DNA of 64,000 nt from JANQOH01 sp965200095 (GTDB taxonomy: Bacteria; Pseudomonadota; Alphaproteobacteria; UBA7887): contig OZ241350.1 in NCBI GenBank assembly GCA_965200095.1, positions 1,488,001 through 1,552,000 on the forward strand. The letters run 5' to 3'. The notes beneath the pieces are model-generated. The model searched no databases. It saw only the letters and a program-made list of their open reading frames with translations, and had not been told where the DNA came from. A program made the translations under genes and the position numbers. This document shows, one piece after another, positions 33,122-45,728 of this stretch. The first letter of the stretch is position 1; each line of letters begins with the position of its first letter.

Positions 33122-34187
33122 GCCGCGTTACGTGCCCCATCTTGCGTCCGGAGCGCGTTTCGGCCTTGCCGTAGATGTGCAGTTTCGCGTCCGGGTCGGC
33201 GAGCCAGCGCCGCCACTCGCCGATACGTTCTCCGAGCAGATTGCGCATCGTCGCGTCGGCGAAGCGCTCCACCGGCCCCAGGGGCAGGCCGCACACCGCG
33301 CGCACCGCCTGCTCGAACTGCCCGGTGCGGCAGGCGTCCATCGTCCAGTGCCCCGAATTGTGCGGGCGCGGCGCGATTTCGTTCACCAGCAGGCGGCCGT
33401 CGCGCGCAACGAACATCTCCACCGCCAGCAACCCCACGATGTCGAGAGCCTCGGCGATTCGCCCGGCGGCGGCGCGCGCCCGGCGCGCGAGGGCGGCGGA
33501 GATCGGCGCCGGCGCAACCGTGGTGTCGAGAATGCCGTCGACATGGCGGTTCTCCGCCGCGTCCCAGGCCGCGCAGGCGCCGTCGAGGCCGCGCGCGAGG
33601 ACGACCGAAATCTCGCGTTCGAAGTCCACCCGCGCTTCGAGAATCCCCGCGTCCGCGCCCAGCGCGCGCCAGGCGGCGGCGGGATCGGTCGCCGCGGCGA
33701 CGGGGAGCTGCCCCTTGCCGTCATAGCCGCCCCGCGCGGTCTTGAGCAGGCAGTCGTCGCCGAGACGCGCGCGCGCCGCCGCCAGACTCTCCGCCCCGCG
33801 GACCTCCGCCCAGGGCGCGGTGGGCACGCCGAGGCGGGCCATCAGCGCCTTCTCGGCGATGCGGTCCTGCGCCGCTGCGAGGGCGCGCAGGCCGGGCCGG
33901 ACGGGAACCCGCCCGGCGACGCGCGCGACCGCGGCGACGGGCAGGTTCTCGAATTCGAGGGTGACGACGTCCACCGATTCCGCGAAGCGGTCGAGCGCCG
34001 CCTCGTCGTCCCACGCCGCCATCGTCGCCGCCGCCGCAACCTCGGCCGCCGGGGAGTCGCGCTCGGGGCGAAAAACATGGACGCGGTAGCCCAGCCGGGC
34101 CGCCGCGAGGGCGAGCATGCGTCCGAGCTGACCGCCGCCGAGGACGCCGATCGTCGCGCCGGGCGCCAGCGGCGCCGCGCGAGTCAT
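33102..34187 (-). CDS. purK: N5-carboxyaminoimidazole ribonucleotide synthase
   Basis: This 361-residue ATP-grasp enzyme makes N5-CAIR from AIR, ATP and bicarbonate in purine synthesis. IGVLGGGQLGRMLALAAARLG is the N-terminal signature. KTARGGYDGKGQ and the metal-binding VEMFVARDGRLLVNEIAPRPHNSGH are the ATP-grasp motifs. The ATG at 34185-34187 overlaps the purE stop by four bases (ATGA). It is the downstream partner of purE. The 3' end overlaps the convergent COQ9 gene by 20 bases. Confidence 0.96.
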   Translation of the reverse strand: MTRAAPLAPGATIGVLGGGQLGRMLALAAARLGYRVHVFRPERDSPAAEVAAAATMAAWDDEAALDRFAESVDVVTLEFENLPVAAVARVAGRVPVRPGLRALAAAQDRIAEKALMARLGVPTAPWAEVRGAESLAAARARLGDDCLLKTARGGYDGKGQLPVAAATDPAAAWRALGADAGILEARVDFEREISVVLARGLDGACAAWDAAENRHVDGILDTTVAPAPISAALARRARAAAGRIAEALDIVGLLAVEMFVARDGRLLVNEIAPRPHNSGHWTMDACRTGQFEQAVRAVCGLPLGPVERFADATMRNLLGERIGEWRRWLADPDAKLHIYGKAETRSGRKMGHVTRLIGRAR

Positions 34188-34687
34188 TGCGCCGCGTCGT
34201 CCGGCCGTTCGGCGACCGAGTCGGTCTGCTTCGCGCGCCAGGCGTCGAGCGCCTGCGCCGCGTCCGAATCGCCCGCCGCGACGATGGCGGCGGCGAACAG
34301 GGCCGCGTTGACGGCGCCGGCGCGGCCGATGGCGAAGGTGGCCACCGGAACCCCCGCCGGCATCTGGACGATCGACAACAGGCTGTCGAGACCCTTGAGG
34401 TGACGCGACGGCACAGGCACCCCGAGCACCGGCAGGGCGGTTTTCGCCGCCAGCATGCCGGGCAGATGGGCCGCCCCGCCCGCGCCCGCGACGATCGCTC
34501 TCAGGCCGCGCCCGCGCGCGCGTTCGGCATAGTCGAACAGCCGGTCCGGCGTGCGGTGCGCGGAAACGACGCGACACTCCGCCGCGACGCCGAGAACGGC
34601 GAGGGTGTCGGCCGCATGGCGCATGGTGTCCCAGTCGGACGCCGACCCCATGACGACGCCGACTCTCGCCGCAGCGCCTTCAGGCAA
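34184..34687 (-). CDS. purE: N5-CAIR mutase
   Basis: This 167-residue enzyme converts N5-CAIR to CAIR. VGVVMGSASDWDTM is the substrate loop and CRVVSAHRTPDRL carries the catalytic histidine; IVAGAGGAAHLPGMLAA and LGVPVPS follow. The only upstream start is a TTG at 34685-34687, which falls within the last eight bases of the DUF465 gene, so translation may depend on coupling. The next in-frame ATG lies inside the substrate loop and would be too short. Confidence 0.94.
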   Translation of the reverse strand: MPEGAAARVGVVMGSASDWDTMRHAADTLAVLGVAAECRVVSAHRTPDRLFDYAERARGRGLRAIVAGAGGAAHLPGMLAAKTALPVLGVPVPSRHLKGLDSLLSIVQMPAGVPVATFAIGRAGAVNAALFAAAIVAAGDSDAAQALDAWRAKQTDSVAERPDDAAQ

Positions 34688-34877
34688 TGATGTCGGGCAC
34701 CAGATTGCTTTCGATACGGCTCATCTGGTCCTTGATCGCCAGCTTGCGCTTCTTGAGGCGCAGGATGCGAACATCGTCGTAAACGCCGCCCTTGGTCATT
34801 TCATGGATCTGCTCATCCAGCACCGAGTGCTCCACACGCAACCGCTCGAGTTGCTCGACCATGGTTTCCTGGTTCAT
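34680..34877 (-). CDS. DUF465 (YdcH family) protein
   Basis: This 65-residue protein is a coiled-coil-like helical hairpin: MVEQLERLRVEHSVLDEQIH, then VRILRLKKRKLAIKDQMSRI. The pattern is that of the DUF465/YdcH family, whose role is unknown. It heads a small operon with purE and purK and overlaps purE by eight bases. The ATG at 34875-34877 has GGAG-like bases ahead. Confidence 0.85.
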   Translation of the reverse strand: MNQETMVEQLERLRVEHSVLDEQIHEMTKGGVYDDVRILRLKKRKLAIKDQMSRIESNLVPDIIA

Positions 34878-34979
34878 CGGCGTCCCCGACTCCTTCTCTC
34901 AACGACAGGCGGGCCGACTATAGCAGAGCGCGCCGGCGCGGGGAATGCCGGCGCCCCTCCCGACGGCCGCGCCCGGGCG

Positions 34980-36800
34980 CTATCCCGCGGCGCGCCTTGC
35001 CGGCGCCGCGACGAAGCGCTCGGCGAGAGCGCGTCTCTCCGCCTCGAAGGCGGGCGGCAGGCGGCCTCCGTAGGGCGCGAACAGGGCGCGCTGGGCCTCG
35101 GCCTCGCTCCGCCCCGCCGCGTCGTCGACCGCCATGAGCCGGTCGAACGCGGCGGGCGGGAAATCGAGTCCGCGCCAGTTCAGGTCGCTATAGCGCGGCG
35201 CCGCTCCCAGCGGCCCGGGCGCGGCGCCCGCCGCGCCCCGCGCGCGCCCGACGATCCATTCGAGCACCCGCATGTTCTCGCCGAAACCGGGCCACAGGAA
35301 CCGGCCCTCCGGGTCCTTGCGGAACCAGTTCACGCGGAAGATCTTCGGCGCCGCGGTCAGCTTGTCGCCGAGCGCCAGCCAGTGCCGCCAATAGTCGGCC
35401 ATGTTGTAGCCGCAGAACGGCAACATCGCCATCGGGTCGCGCCGCACGGCCTCCTGATCGGCGGCGGCGGCGGTCGCCTCCGACCCCATGGTCGCGGCGC
35501 TGTAGACCCCGTGAGTCCAGTCGCGCGCCTCGTAGACCAGCGGGAAACTGTGGCTGAGGCGACCGCCGAACACCAGCGCGGAGATCGGCACGCCGGCCGG
35601 GTCCTCGCGCGCAGGGTCGGCGCTCGGGCAACCGCCCGCCGCACAGGTGAAGCGCGCGTTCGGATGCGCCGCCCGCCGTCCGCAACCGGGCGTCCACGCC
35701 TCGCCGCGCCAGTCGGTCAGGCGCTCGGGCGGGGCGCCGTCTATCCCTTCCCACCAGACGTCTCCGTCTTCGGTGAGCGCCACGTTGGTGAATATCGTGT
35801 CGCGCGCGATCGTCGCCATCGCGTTGGGGTTGGTCTTCAGCGAGGTGCCGGGGACGACGCCGAAATATCCCGCCTCCGGATTGATCGCGCGCAGCCGGCC
35901 TTCGGCGTCGGGCCGGATCCATGCGATGTCGTCGCCTACCGTCGTCGTTTTCCACCCCTCGTAGCCGGCCGGGGGGATCAGCATGGCGAGGTTCGTCTTG
36001 CCGCAGGCGCTCGGAAACGCCGCGGCGATGTAGGTCTTCTCGCCCTGCGGCGACTCGATGCCCAGAATCAGCATGTGTTCGGCGAGCCAGCCCTCGTCGC
36101 GCGCCATCGCCGAAGCGAGGCGCAGCGCGAAACACTTCTTGCCGAGAAGAGCGTTGCCCCCGTAGCCGGAGCCGTAGGACCAGATCTCGCGGTCCTCGGG
36201 GTAGTGGACGATGTATTTCTCCTCGTTGCACGGCCAGGGCGAATCCGCTTCGCCGTCGGCCAGCGGCGCGCCGAGCGAATGGACGCAGCGCACGAAATCG
36301 CCGTCGTCCAGCGCATCGAGCGCCGCCTGGCCCATCCGCGTCATCAGCCCCATGCTCGCCGCGACGTAAGGCGAGTCGGTCAGCTGCACGCCGAAGCGAG
36401 CCATCGGCGACTCCAGCGGCCCCATCGCGAACGGAACCGCATAGAGCGTGCGCCCGCGCATCGCGCCGTCGAAGCGGTCGCGCAGCGTTCGCCGCATCGC
36501 CGCGGGATCGACCCAATTGTTGTTGGGGCCCGCGTCCGCCCGTTCGCGCGAACAGACGAACGTGCGCCCTTCGACCCGCGCCGTGTCCGACGCCGCCGAC
36601 CGGGCGAGAAAACAGCCCGGCCGTTTCTCGGGATTGAGCCGGATCAGCGTGCCCGATCGCACCATTTCGGCGCACAACCGGTCATACTCCCCGCGCGAGC
36701 CGTCGCACCAGCGAACCGCGGCGGGTTGCAGGAGCGCCGCCGTCTCGCGAACCCACGCAACCAGCGCCCGGTTGCGGGTCCGCCCCTCTTCGACCGCCAT
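34980..36800 (-). CDS. pckG: Phosphoenolpyruvate carboxykinase, GTP type
   Basis: This 606-residue enzyme converts oxaloacetate and GTP to PEP, CO2 and GDP. The GTP-specific family is shown by FPSACGKTNLAML (kinase-1a loop with the hyper-reactive Cys), VGDDIAW, GYFGVVPGTS-KTNPNAM and WFRKDPEGRFLWPGFGENMRVLEW. YGSGYGGNALLGKKCFALR carries metal ligands. I chose the ATG at 36798-36800 with GAGGAACGC ahead, not the ATG 13 codons upstream. Many Alphaproteobacteria use the ATP-type enzyme, so the GTP type is informative for lineage. No partner genes are adjacent. Confidence 0.95.
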   Translation of the reverse strand: MAVEEGRTRNRALVAWVRETAALLQPAAVRWCDGSRGEYDRLCAEMVRSGTLIRLNPEKRPGCFLARSAASDTARVEGRTFVCSRERADAGPNNNWVDPAAMRRTLRDRFDGAMRGRTLYAVPFAMGPLESPMARFGVQLTDSPYVAASMGLMTRMGQAALDALDDGDFVRCVHSLGAPLADGEADSPWPCNEEKYIVHYPEDREIWSYGSGYGGNALLGKKCFALRLASAMARDEGWLAEHMLILGIESPQGEKTYIAAAFPSACGKTNLAMLIPPAGYEGWKTTTVGDDIAWIRPDAEGRLRAINPEAGYFGVVPGTSLKTNPNAMATIARDTIFTNVALTEDGDVWWEGIDGAPPERLTDWRGEAWTPGCGRRAAHPNARFTCAAGGCPSADPAREDPAGVPISALVFGGRLSHSFPLVYEARDWTHGVYSAATMGSEATAAAADQEAVRRDPMAMLPFCGYNMADYWRHWLALGDKLTAAPKIFRVNWFRKDPEGRFLWPGFGENMRVLEWIVGRARGAAGAAPGPLGAAPRYSDLNWRGLDFPPAAFDRLMAVDDAAGRSEAEAQRALFAPYGGRLPPAFEAERRALAERFVAAPARRAAG

Positions 36801-36896
36801 TGCGTTCCTCCGCGCCCGCGCTTGCGGCGACATATCCATACCGCGCGCCGGAGTGTCAATCGCCTCGCGCGGCCCGCCGACGCGGCCCCGGCGCGC

Positions 36897-36979
36897 CCGG
36901 CAATTCTCGTTTTGGCCCGGAGCGATGCGGCGAACCGCTCCCGGGAAGGCGTGTCCACCGCCATAATGAGAACCGCTGC
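36897..36979. mobile_element. Diverged copy of the CAGC-ATTCTC MITE
   Basis: The left end CGGCAATTCTCGTTTTGGC and the reverse complement of the right end, CAGCGGTTCTCATTATGGC, match the ends of the MITE at 17297-17386. They differ from each other at five positions. The interior also aligns (TCCACCGCCATAATGAG against TCCATCGCCAAAATGAG). No target duplication remains. It lies in the 302-base gap between pckG and the transketolase-like gene. The rest of that gap has a TTGACT but no matching -10 at usual spacing. Confidence 0.75.
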
Positions 36980-37064
36980 GCCGCGCCGCGCCGCCTTGAC
37001 TTCCCGCCTTGTACGTTGTCGGTTCGGCGCTTGCGAAACGACCGCGCAGACGGAGCGCCAGGGC

Positions 37065-37106
37065 ATGGACGACCGCACTCCTGCGCCGCGCCGGAGCCGC
37101 CGGTGA
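37065..37106 (+). CDS. Possible 13-aa upstream ORF
   Basis: The frame MDDRTPAPRRSRR ends in TGA that overlaps the GTG start of the next gene (GTGA at 37103-37106). It may couple translation of the transketolase-like gene, whose own GTG lacks a ribosome-binding site. Only a weak GGAGCG lies upstream. It is short enough to arise by chance. Confidence 0.3.
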   Translation: MDDRTPAPRRSRR

Positions 37107-39502
37107 GCGACGCCGAACCCGCCATCGCCGCGGCTCCCCGGCCCGCCGGGGCGCGCCCGGCCTCCATCGACCGCCGCAGCCTGGAGCGCCTCGCCGCGCT
37201 GGAGCGCCGCGTTTCCTGGCTGGCGGCCTGGACCATCCATCACGCCAACCATGTCCGCCCCTCGCGCGACGGGCTCAAGGTCGGCGGCCATCAGGCCTCC
37301 TCGGCGTCGATGGCGACCCTGTTGACGGCGCTTTACTTCCACGCGCTGCGCCCCGAGGACCGGGTGGCGGTCAAACCCCACGCCAGCCCCGTCTTTCACG
37401 CGATCCAGTATCTGTTCGGCCGGCAAAGCCGCGCGAACCTTGAGAATTTCCGCGCTTTCGGCGGCGCGCAGGCCTATCCGTCGCGCACCAAGGACGAAGA
37501 CGATGTCGATTTCTCCACCGGTTCGGTGGGGCTCGGCGGCGCCATGACCGTCTTCGCGTCCATGGTGCAGGACTATCTGCGCCTGCGCGGCCTCGGCGGG
37601 GAGGCCCCGCCGGGGCGGATGATCGCCATGTTCGGCGACGCCGAACTCGACGAGGGCAACGTCTACGAGGCGTTGCTCGAAAGCTGGAAGCACGACGTGC
37701 GCAATGTGTGGTGGGTCGTCGACTACAACCGCCAGAGCCTCGACAGCGTCGTCGCCGACCGCCTGTTCGCCCGCCTCGACGGCCTGTTCGAGTCGATGGA
37801 CTGGCGCGTGCGGACGATAAAATACGGCAAGCTGCTGGAGGCGCAGGCGCGCGAACCCGGCGGCGGCGCGCTGCTCGACTGGATCGACCGCTGCCCGAAC
37901 CAGCTCTACGCGGCGCTGACCTTCCAGGGCGGCGCGGCCTGGCGGCGGCGCTTGCGGCGCGACCTCGCCGGCGTGTCGGGAATCGCCGCGCTGCTCGATT
38001 CGCATGACGACGCGGCGCTCGGCCGGCTGATGACGAACCTCGCCGGCCACGACCTCGAAAGCATCGTCGAAGCCTACGACGAAGCCGCCTCCGGCGACCG
38101 CCCCATCGCCGTCATCGCCTATACGATCAAGGGCTACGGCCTGCCGCTCGCCGGCCACAAGGACAATCACGCCGGTCTCATGACGCCCGGACAGATGGCG
38201 CTCTACAAGGCGGAATGCGGCGTCGCCGACGGCGAGGAGTGGGAGCGTTTCGGCGCGCGCGGCGACGATGCGGAAAGCCTGCGGGCGTTCGTCGCCCGGG
38301 CGCCCTTCGCCGCCGACGGCCCCCGGCGCTTCGCGGCGCCGGCCGTCCCCGTGCCCGGACGTCTCGACTTTTCCGCGCGGGCGAAAACCTCCACCCAGGA
38401 AGCGTTCGGCAGGCTGCTCGACGGGATCGCGCGCGGCGACAGCGAGCTGGCGCGCCGCATCGTCACCACCTCCCCCGACGTGACCGTCTCCACGGGGCTG
38501 GGGCCCTGGGTCAACCGGCGGCAGATATTCGACCGCCGCGCGAAACCCGACACCTTCCGGGAGGAACAGGTGGTCTCGGCGCAGAAATGGGCGGCGTCGC
38601 CGCTCGGCCAGCACATCGAGCTCGGCATCGCCGAGAACAACCTGTTCCTCATGCTCGCCGCGCTCGGCCTTTCGGGCGAACTGTTCGGCGAGCGCCTGCT
38701 TCCGGTCGGCACGCTCTACGACCCCTTTATCGCCCGCGGCCTCGACGCGCTGACCTACGCCAGCTATCAGGACGCGCGCTTCCTCCTTGCCGCGACGCCT
38801 TCGGGGCTGGCGCTGGCGCCGGAAGGGGGCGCTCACCAGTCGCTCACCACGCCGATGATCGGCATAGCGCAGCCGGGAATCGCCTATTTCGAGCCGGCCT
38901 TCGCCGACGAACTGGCGGTCGTCCTGCGCTGGGCCTTCGTCCACATGCAGGCCGAAGACGGCGGCGCGGTCTATCTGCGTCTTTCCACGCGGCCCGTCGA
39001 GCAGCCGCAGCGGACTCTCGATGCGGCGCTCGAGGCCGGGCTCCTCGAGGGCGCCTACTGGCTCGTCGAACCCGCGCCGGGCGCCGAACTGGCGGTCTGC
39101 GCCGCCGGCGCCGTCATCCCCGAAGCCCTGGCGGCGCTCGACCGCATCCGCGAGGACGCGCCGGACGCCGGGCTGCTCGCGGTGACATCGCCCGACCGCT
39201 TGCGTCGCGGCTGGGCCGACGCGCTGGCGCAGCGCCGCCGCGGCTGCGAAACCGGCGCCGCGCCGGTCGAGGAGCGCCTCGCCCGGCTCGCGCCCGACGC
39301 CGGACTGGTCACCGTCATCGATGGCCATCCGGCGTCGCTGTCGTGGCTCGGCACGGTCGCGGGACACGTCGCCATCGGCTTGGGCCCCGAAAAGTTCGGC
39401 CAGTCGGGCGACATCGATTCGCTTTACGGCGCCTACGCCATCGACGCCGAGGCCATTGTCGACGCCGCGGCGCAGGCCTGCCTCCTCCGGCGCCGGCGCT
39501 GA
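37103..39502 (+). CDS. Transketolase/pyruvate dehydrogenase E1-like enzyme
   Basis: This 799-residue thiamin diphosphate enzyme has the two halves on one chain. The cofactor motif is MFGDAELDEGNVYEALLESW ending at WVVDYNRQSLD, with GDA in place of the usual GDG. The N-terminal HHANHVRPSRDGLKVGGHQASSASM resembles the substrate-channel region of homodimeric AceE and transketolases. The second half has FREEQVVSAQKW, IELGIAENNLFLMLAA with a catalytic Glu, and APEGGAHQS. The C-terminal domain is like that of DXS and transketolase. Length is below AceE (about 890) and above transketolase (about 660). No lipoyl E2 is adjacent. The exact reaction is uncertain. The start is GTG at 37103. Confidence 0.8.
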   Translation: MSDAEPAIAAAPRPAGARPASIDRRSLERLAALERRVSWLAAWTIHHANHVRPSRDGLKVGGHQASSASMATLLTALYFHALRPEDRVAVKPHASPVFHAIQYLFGRQSRANLENFRAFGGAQAYPSRTKDEDDVDFSTGSVGLGGAMTVFASMVQDYLRLRGLGGEAPPGRMIAMFGDAELDEGNVYEALLESWKHDVRNVWWVVDYNRQSLDSVVADRLFARLDGLFESMDWRVRTIKYGKLLEAQAREPGGGALLDWIDRCPNQLYAALTFQGGAAWRRRLRRDLAGVSGIAALLDSHDDAALGRLMTNLAGHDLESIVEAYDEAASGDRPIAVIAYTIKGYGLPLAGHKDNHAGLMTPGQMALYKAECGVADGEEWERFGARGDDAESLRAFVARAPFAADGPRRFAAPAVPVPGRLDFSARAKTSTQEAFGRLLDGIARGDSELARRIVTTSPDVTVSTGLGPWVNRRQIFDRRAKPDTFREEQVVSAQKWAASPLGQHIELGIAENNLFLMLAALGLSGELFGERLLPVGTLYDPFIARGLDALTYASYQDARFLLAATPSGLALAPEGGAHQSLTTPMIGIAQPGIAYFEPAFADELAVVLRWAFVHMQAEDGGAVYLRLSTRPVEQPQRTLDAALEAGLLEGAYWLVEPAPGAELAVCAAGAVIPEALAALDRIREDAPDAGLLAVTSPDRLRRGWADALAQRRRGCETGAAPVEERLARLAPDAGLVTVIDGHPASLSWLGTVAGHVAIGLGPEKFGQSGDIDSLYGAYAIDAEAIVDAAAQACLLRRRR

Positions 39503-39575
39503 AGACGCGCTTCGCCGCCGTGCGATGTTTTGCTTGTCATTGCCGCCCCGACGGTTGCAAGGTGCAACGCCGGGC

Positions 39576-39662
39576 GCGGGCGTGGCGGAACTGGGAGACG
39601 CGCCAGGTTTAGGTCCTGGTGGCCGCGAGGCCTTGGGGGTTCGAGTCCCTTCGCCCGCACCA
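39576..39662 (+). tRNA. tRNA-Leu (UAG anticodon)
   Basis: This 87-nt class II tRNA has acceptor GCGGGCG paired with CGCCCGC, discriminator A and encoded CCA. The anticodon arm CCAGGTTTAGGTCCTGG gives anticodon TAG in DNA. The D arm GGAACTGG and the variable arm GGCCGCGAGGCC fit leucine. It lies 49 bases upstream of tig. Confidence 0.95.
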
Positions 39663-39711
39663 CGCTGTCGCCGCGCCGTAACGGCCGCGCCGCAACGATC
39701 GAGAGACCTCC

Positions 39712-41121
39712 ATGCAGATTACCGAGACCCTGTCGGACGGCTTGAAACGCGAATACCGCATCGTCGTTCCGGCCGACGACATCGAGGGCCGGATCGACAA
39801 GAAGCTCGACGAGCTCGCCGGCACGGCGAACATCAAGGGTTTCCGCCCCGGCAAGGCGCCGCGCCCGGTGCTGCGCCGCCGGTTCGGCAAATCGGTGCGC
39901 GGCGAAGTGTTGCGCGATACGATCGAGACCTCATGGCGGCAGGCGATAACCGACCGCGGGGTGCGCCCGGCCCTGACCCCCAGCGTCGACGTTACGCCGC
40001 CCGACCCCGGCAAGGACCTCGAATTCACCCTCGCGCTCGAGGCGCTGCCCGAGTTCGATCCGGTGGACGTCAAGGGTATGAAGCTCGAACGGCTGACCGC
40101 CGAGGTCAGCGAGGAGCGTATCCAGGGCGCCCTTGAGGAGTTTGCGGCGGCGGAGAGGGATTTCCGGCCCGCGGAAAGCGGGCGCGCCGCCCGTCCCGGC
40201 GACGCCTTGCGCATCGCCTTCGAGGGCGCCATCGACGGCGAGGCGTTCGCCGGCGGTTCGGCCGGCGATGTCCGCCTCGTTCTCGGGTCGGGCGCGTTCC
40301 TCCCCGGCTTCGAAGACGGACTCGTCGGCGTCCGTCAGGGCGAGACGCGCGAGGTGAGCGCGACCTTCCCGGAAGACTTTTCCAACCGGGAGCTCGCCGG
40401 CAAGACGGCGGTTTTCTCCGTCTCGGTCTCCGAACTGACGGTTCCGGTCGATGTGGCGGTCGACGACGCGCTCGCCGTCCGGCTCGGCCTGGCCGACCTC
40501 GAGGCGTTGCGGGCCGCGGTGCGCGAGCGTCGCCAGCGCGAACACCGCGCCCTGGCGCGCCTGCGGCTCAAGCGCCAGATCCTGGACAAACTCGCCGGCG
40601 ACCATGATTTCGGGGTGCCCGAGACCCTCGTCGACAACGAATTCAAGCAAATCTGGCGGCAGATCGAAACGGATATGGAGGGGGAGGGCGCGTCCTGGTC
40701 GGACCCGGACCTCGACGAGGACGCCGAACGCAAGGACTACCGCGCCATCGCCGAGCGGCGCGTGCGTCTGGGGCTGATCCTGTCCGAAATCGGCAAGCGC
40801 AACGGCATCGTCGTGCCGCAGGACGAGCTCAACCGCGCGGTCATGGAGCACGCGCGCGGCTATCCCGGGAAGGAACGCGAGATATTCGACATGTTCCGGT
40901 CGAACCCGGAAATGATGAATCACCTGCACGCGCCGCTGCTCGAGGACAAGGTCATCGATTTCATCGTCGAGATGGCCGAAGTCACCGAACGCGAAGTGAG
41001 CGAGACGGAACTGCTCGCATCGTCCGGCGACGACGGCGCGAGCGGCGCGGACGGCGAAAACGTCAAGGACGGCGACGAGGCGGACGGCGGCGAGGGAGGG
41101 GACGATGGCGGGCGCGCCTGA
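39712..41121 (+). CDS. tig: Trigger factor
   Basis: This 469-residue ribosome-associated chaperone and prolyl isomerase has the ribosome-binding domain with FRPGKAP (46-52; canonical G-FRxGKxP). The FKBP-like domain GDALRIAFEGAIDGEAF-GG ends at LPGFEDGLVG. The helical C-terminal arm ends in an acidic, Gly-rich tail (DGENVKDGDEADGGEGGDDG). It is the first gene of tig-clpP-clpX-lon and overlaps clpP by 17 bases. Confidence 0.96.
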   Translation: MQITETLSDGLKREYRIVVPADDIEGRIDKKLDELAGTANIKGFRPGKAPRPVLRRRFGKSVRGEVLRDTIETSWRQAITDRGVRPALTPSVDVTPPDPGKDLEFTLALEALPEFDPVDVKGMKLERLTAEVSEERIQGALEEFAAAERDFRPAESGRAARPGDALRIAFEGAIDGEAFAGGSAGDVRLVLGSGAFLPGFEDGLVGVRQGETREVSATFPEDFSNRELAGKTAVFSVSVSELTVPVDVAVDDALAVRLGLADLEALRAAVRERRQREHRALARLRLKRQILDKLAGDHDFGVPETLVDNEFKQIWRQIETDMEGEGASWSDPDLDEDAERKDYRAIAERRVRLGLILSEIGKRNGIVVPQDELNRAVMEHARGYPGKEREIFDMFRSNPEMMNHLHAPLLEDKVIDFIVEMAEVTEREVSETELLASSGDDGASGADGENVKDGDEADGGEGGDDGGRA

Positions 41122-41752
41122 CATCTTCATGAACACCCTCGTGCCCATGGTCGTGGAGCAGAGCAGCCGCGGCGAACGCGCCTACGACATCTATTCGCGC
41201 CTGTTGAAGGAGCGCATCGTCTTCCTCACCGGCCCGGTGGACGACGAGGTCGCGGCGCTGGTCGCGGCGCAATTCCTGTTCCTCGAGTCGGAGAACCCGA
41301 CGAAGGACATCTCCTTCTACATCAACTCGCCCGGCGGGATCGTCACCTCCGGGCTGGCGATCTACGACACCATGCAATATATCCGCCCGGCGGTGTCGAC
41401 GCTGTGCATCGGCCAGGCGGCGTCGATGGGGTCGCTCTTGCTGGCCGCGGGGGCTGAGGGTATGCGCTTTGCGCTGCCGCACGCGCGCATCATGGTCCAC
41501 CAGCCGTCCGGCGGTTTTCAGGGAGCGGCGGCGGACATCGAAATCCACGCGCGCGAAATTCTCGCGCTGCGGGAGCGGTTGAACGCGCTCTATGTCCGGC
41601 ACACGGGCCAGACTCTGGAGGCGGTCGAGAAAGCGATGGACCGCGATAAATTCCTGTCTCCCGAAGACGCCCTGGCGTTCGGGCTGATCGACGAAGTGGT
41701 CGACAAGCGCCCGGCGCCCGAAGACGGCCGGGCGGCGGAATCCGGGTCGTGA
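41105..41752 (+). CDS. clpP: ATP-dependent Clp protease, proteolytic subunit
   Basis: This 215-residue serine protease forms the ClpXP/ClpAP barrel. Catalytic S107 is in GQAASMGS and H132 in HARIMVHQPSGG. FYINSPGGIVTSGLAIYDTM is the substrate-strand region. The start lies inside the tig 3' end, out of frame, so its translation is probably coupled. ClpX follows after 91 bases. Confidence 0.97.
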   Translation: MAGAPDIFMNTLVPMVVEQSSRGERAYDIYSRLLKERIVFLTGPVDDEVAALVAAQFLFLESENPTKDISFYINSPGGIVTSGLAIYDTMQYIRPAVSTLCIGQAASMGSLLLAAGAEGMRFALPHARIMVHQPSGGFQGAAADIEIHAREILALRERLNALYVRHTGQTLEAVEKAMDRDKFLSPEDALAFGLIDEVVDKRPAPEDGRAAESGS

Positions 41753-41843
41753 CCGGAAGCGGGCGGCGCCGCGACCGCGGCGCCGCGACCGGGATCGGGC
41801 GCGCGAGCAGGAGCGCCGCAACCGCGGCGGGCGACAGGCCGAC

Positions 41844-43112
<1,269 letters not shown>

Positions 43113-43124
43113 CGGCGCGCGCGG

Positions 43125-43156
43125 CTTGACGAAGCGCGCGCCCGGGGCCACCTAGT
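43125..43156 (+). promoter_or_regulatory. Possible promoter of lon (heat-shock-like)
   Basis: CTTGAC at 43125-43130 and CACCTAGT at 43149-43156 lie in the 100-base gap ahead of lon, where a promoter is expected. They resemble a sigma-32-type -35 (CTTG) and a poor -10, with spacing somewhat long. This is a weak match. Confidence 0.25.
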
Positions 43157-43212
43157 GGCGGCGGGCGGGGCCGGCGTCCCGGCGCCATTGCCAGACGAGG
43201 AGAGCCGAATCC

Positions 43213-45650
<2,438 letters not shown>

Positions 45651-45651
<1 letters not shown>

Positions 45652-45668
45652 CCGCCGCGGCGGCTTTT
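45651..45668 (+). terminator. Terminator after lon
   Basis: GCCGCCGCGGCGGC starting at the last base of the lon stop is a perfect GC-rich palindrome followed at once by TTTT. This fits an intrinsic terminator, though the T run is short. Confidence 0.6.
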
Positions 45669-45728
45669 CGCGGTTCTGGACGGGCGCGGGCCGGGTGCGA
45701 TAGGTTGCGCGGAGTCGGGGGGCGGGCG

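Noticed and set aside
36996..37020. Sigma-70 promoter for the transketolase-like gene
   Set aside because: TTGACT is present, but no -10 lies at normal spacing.
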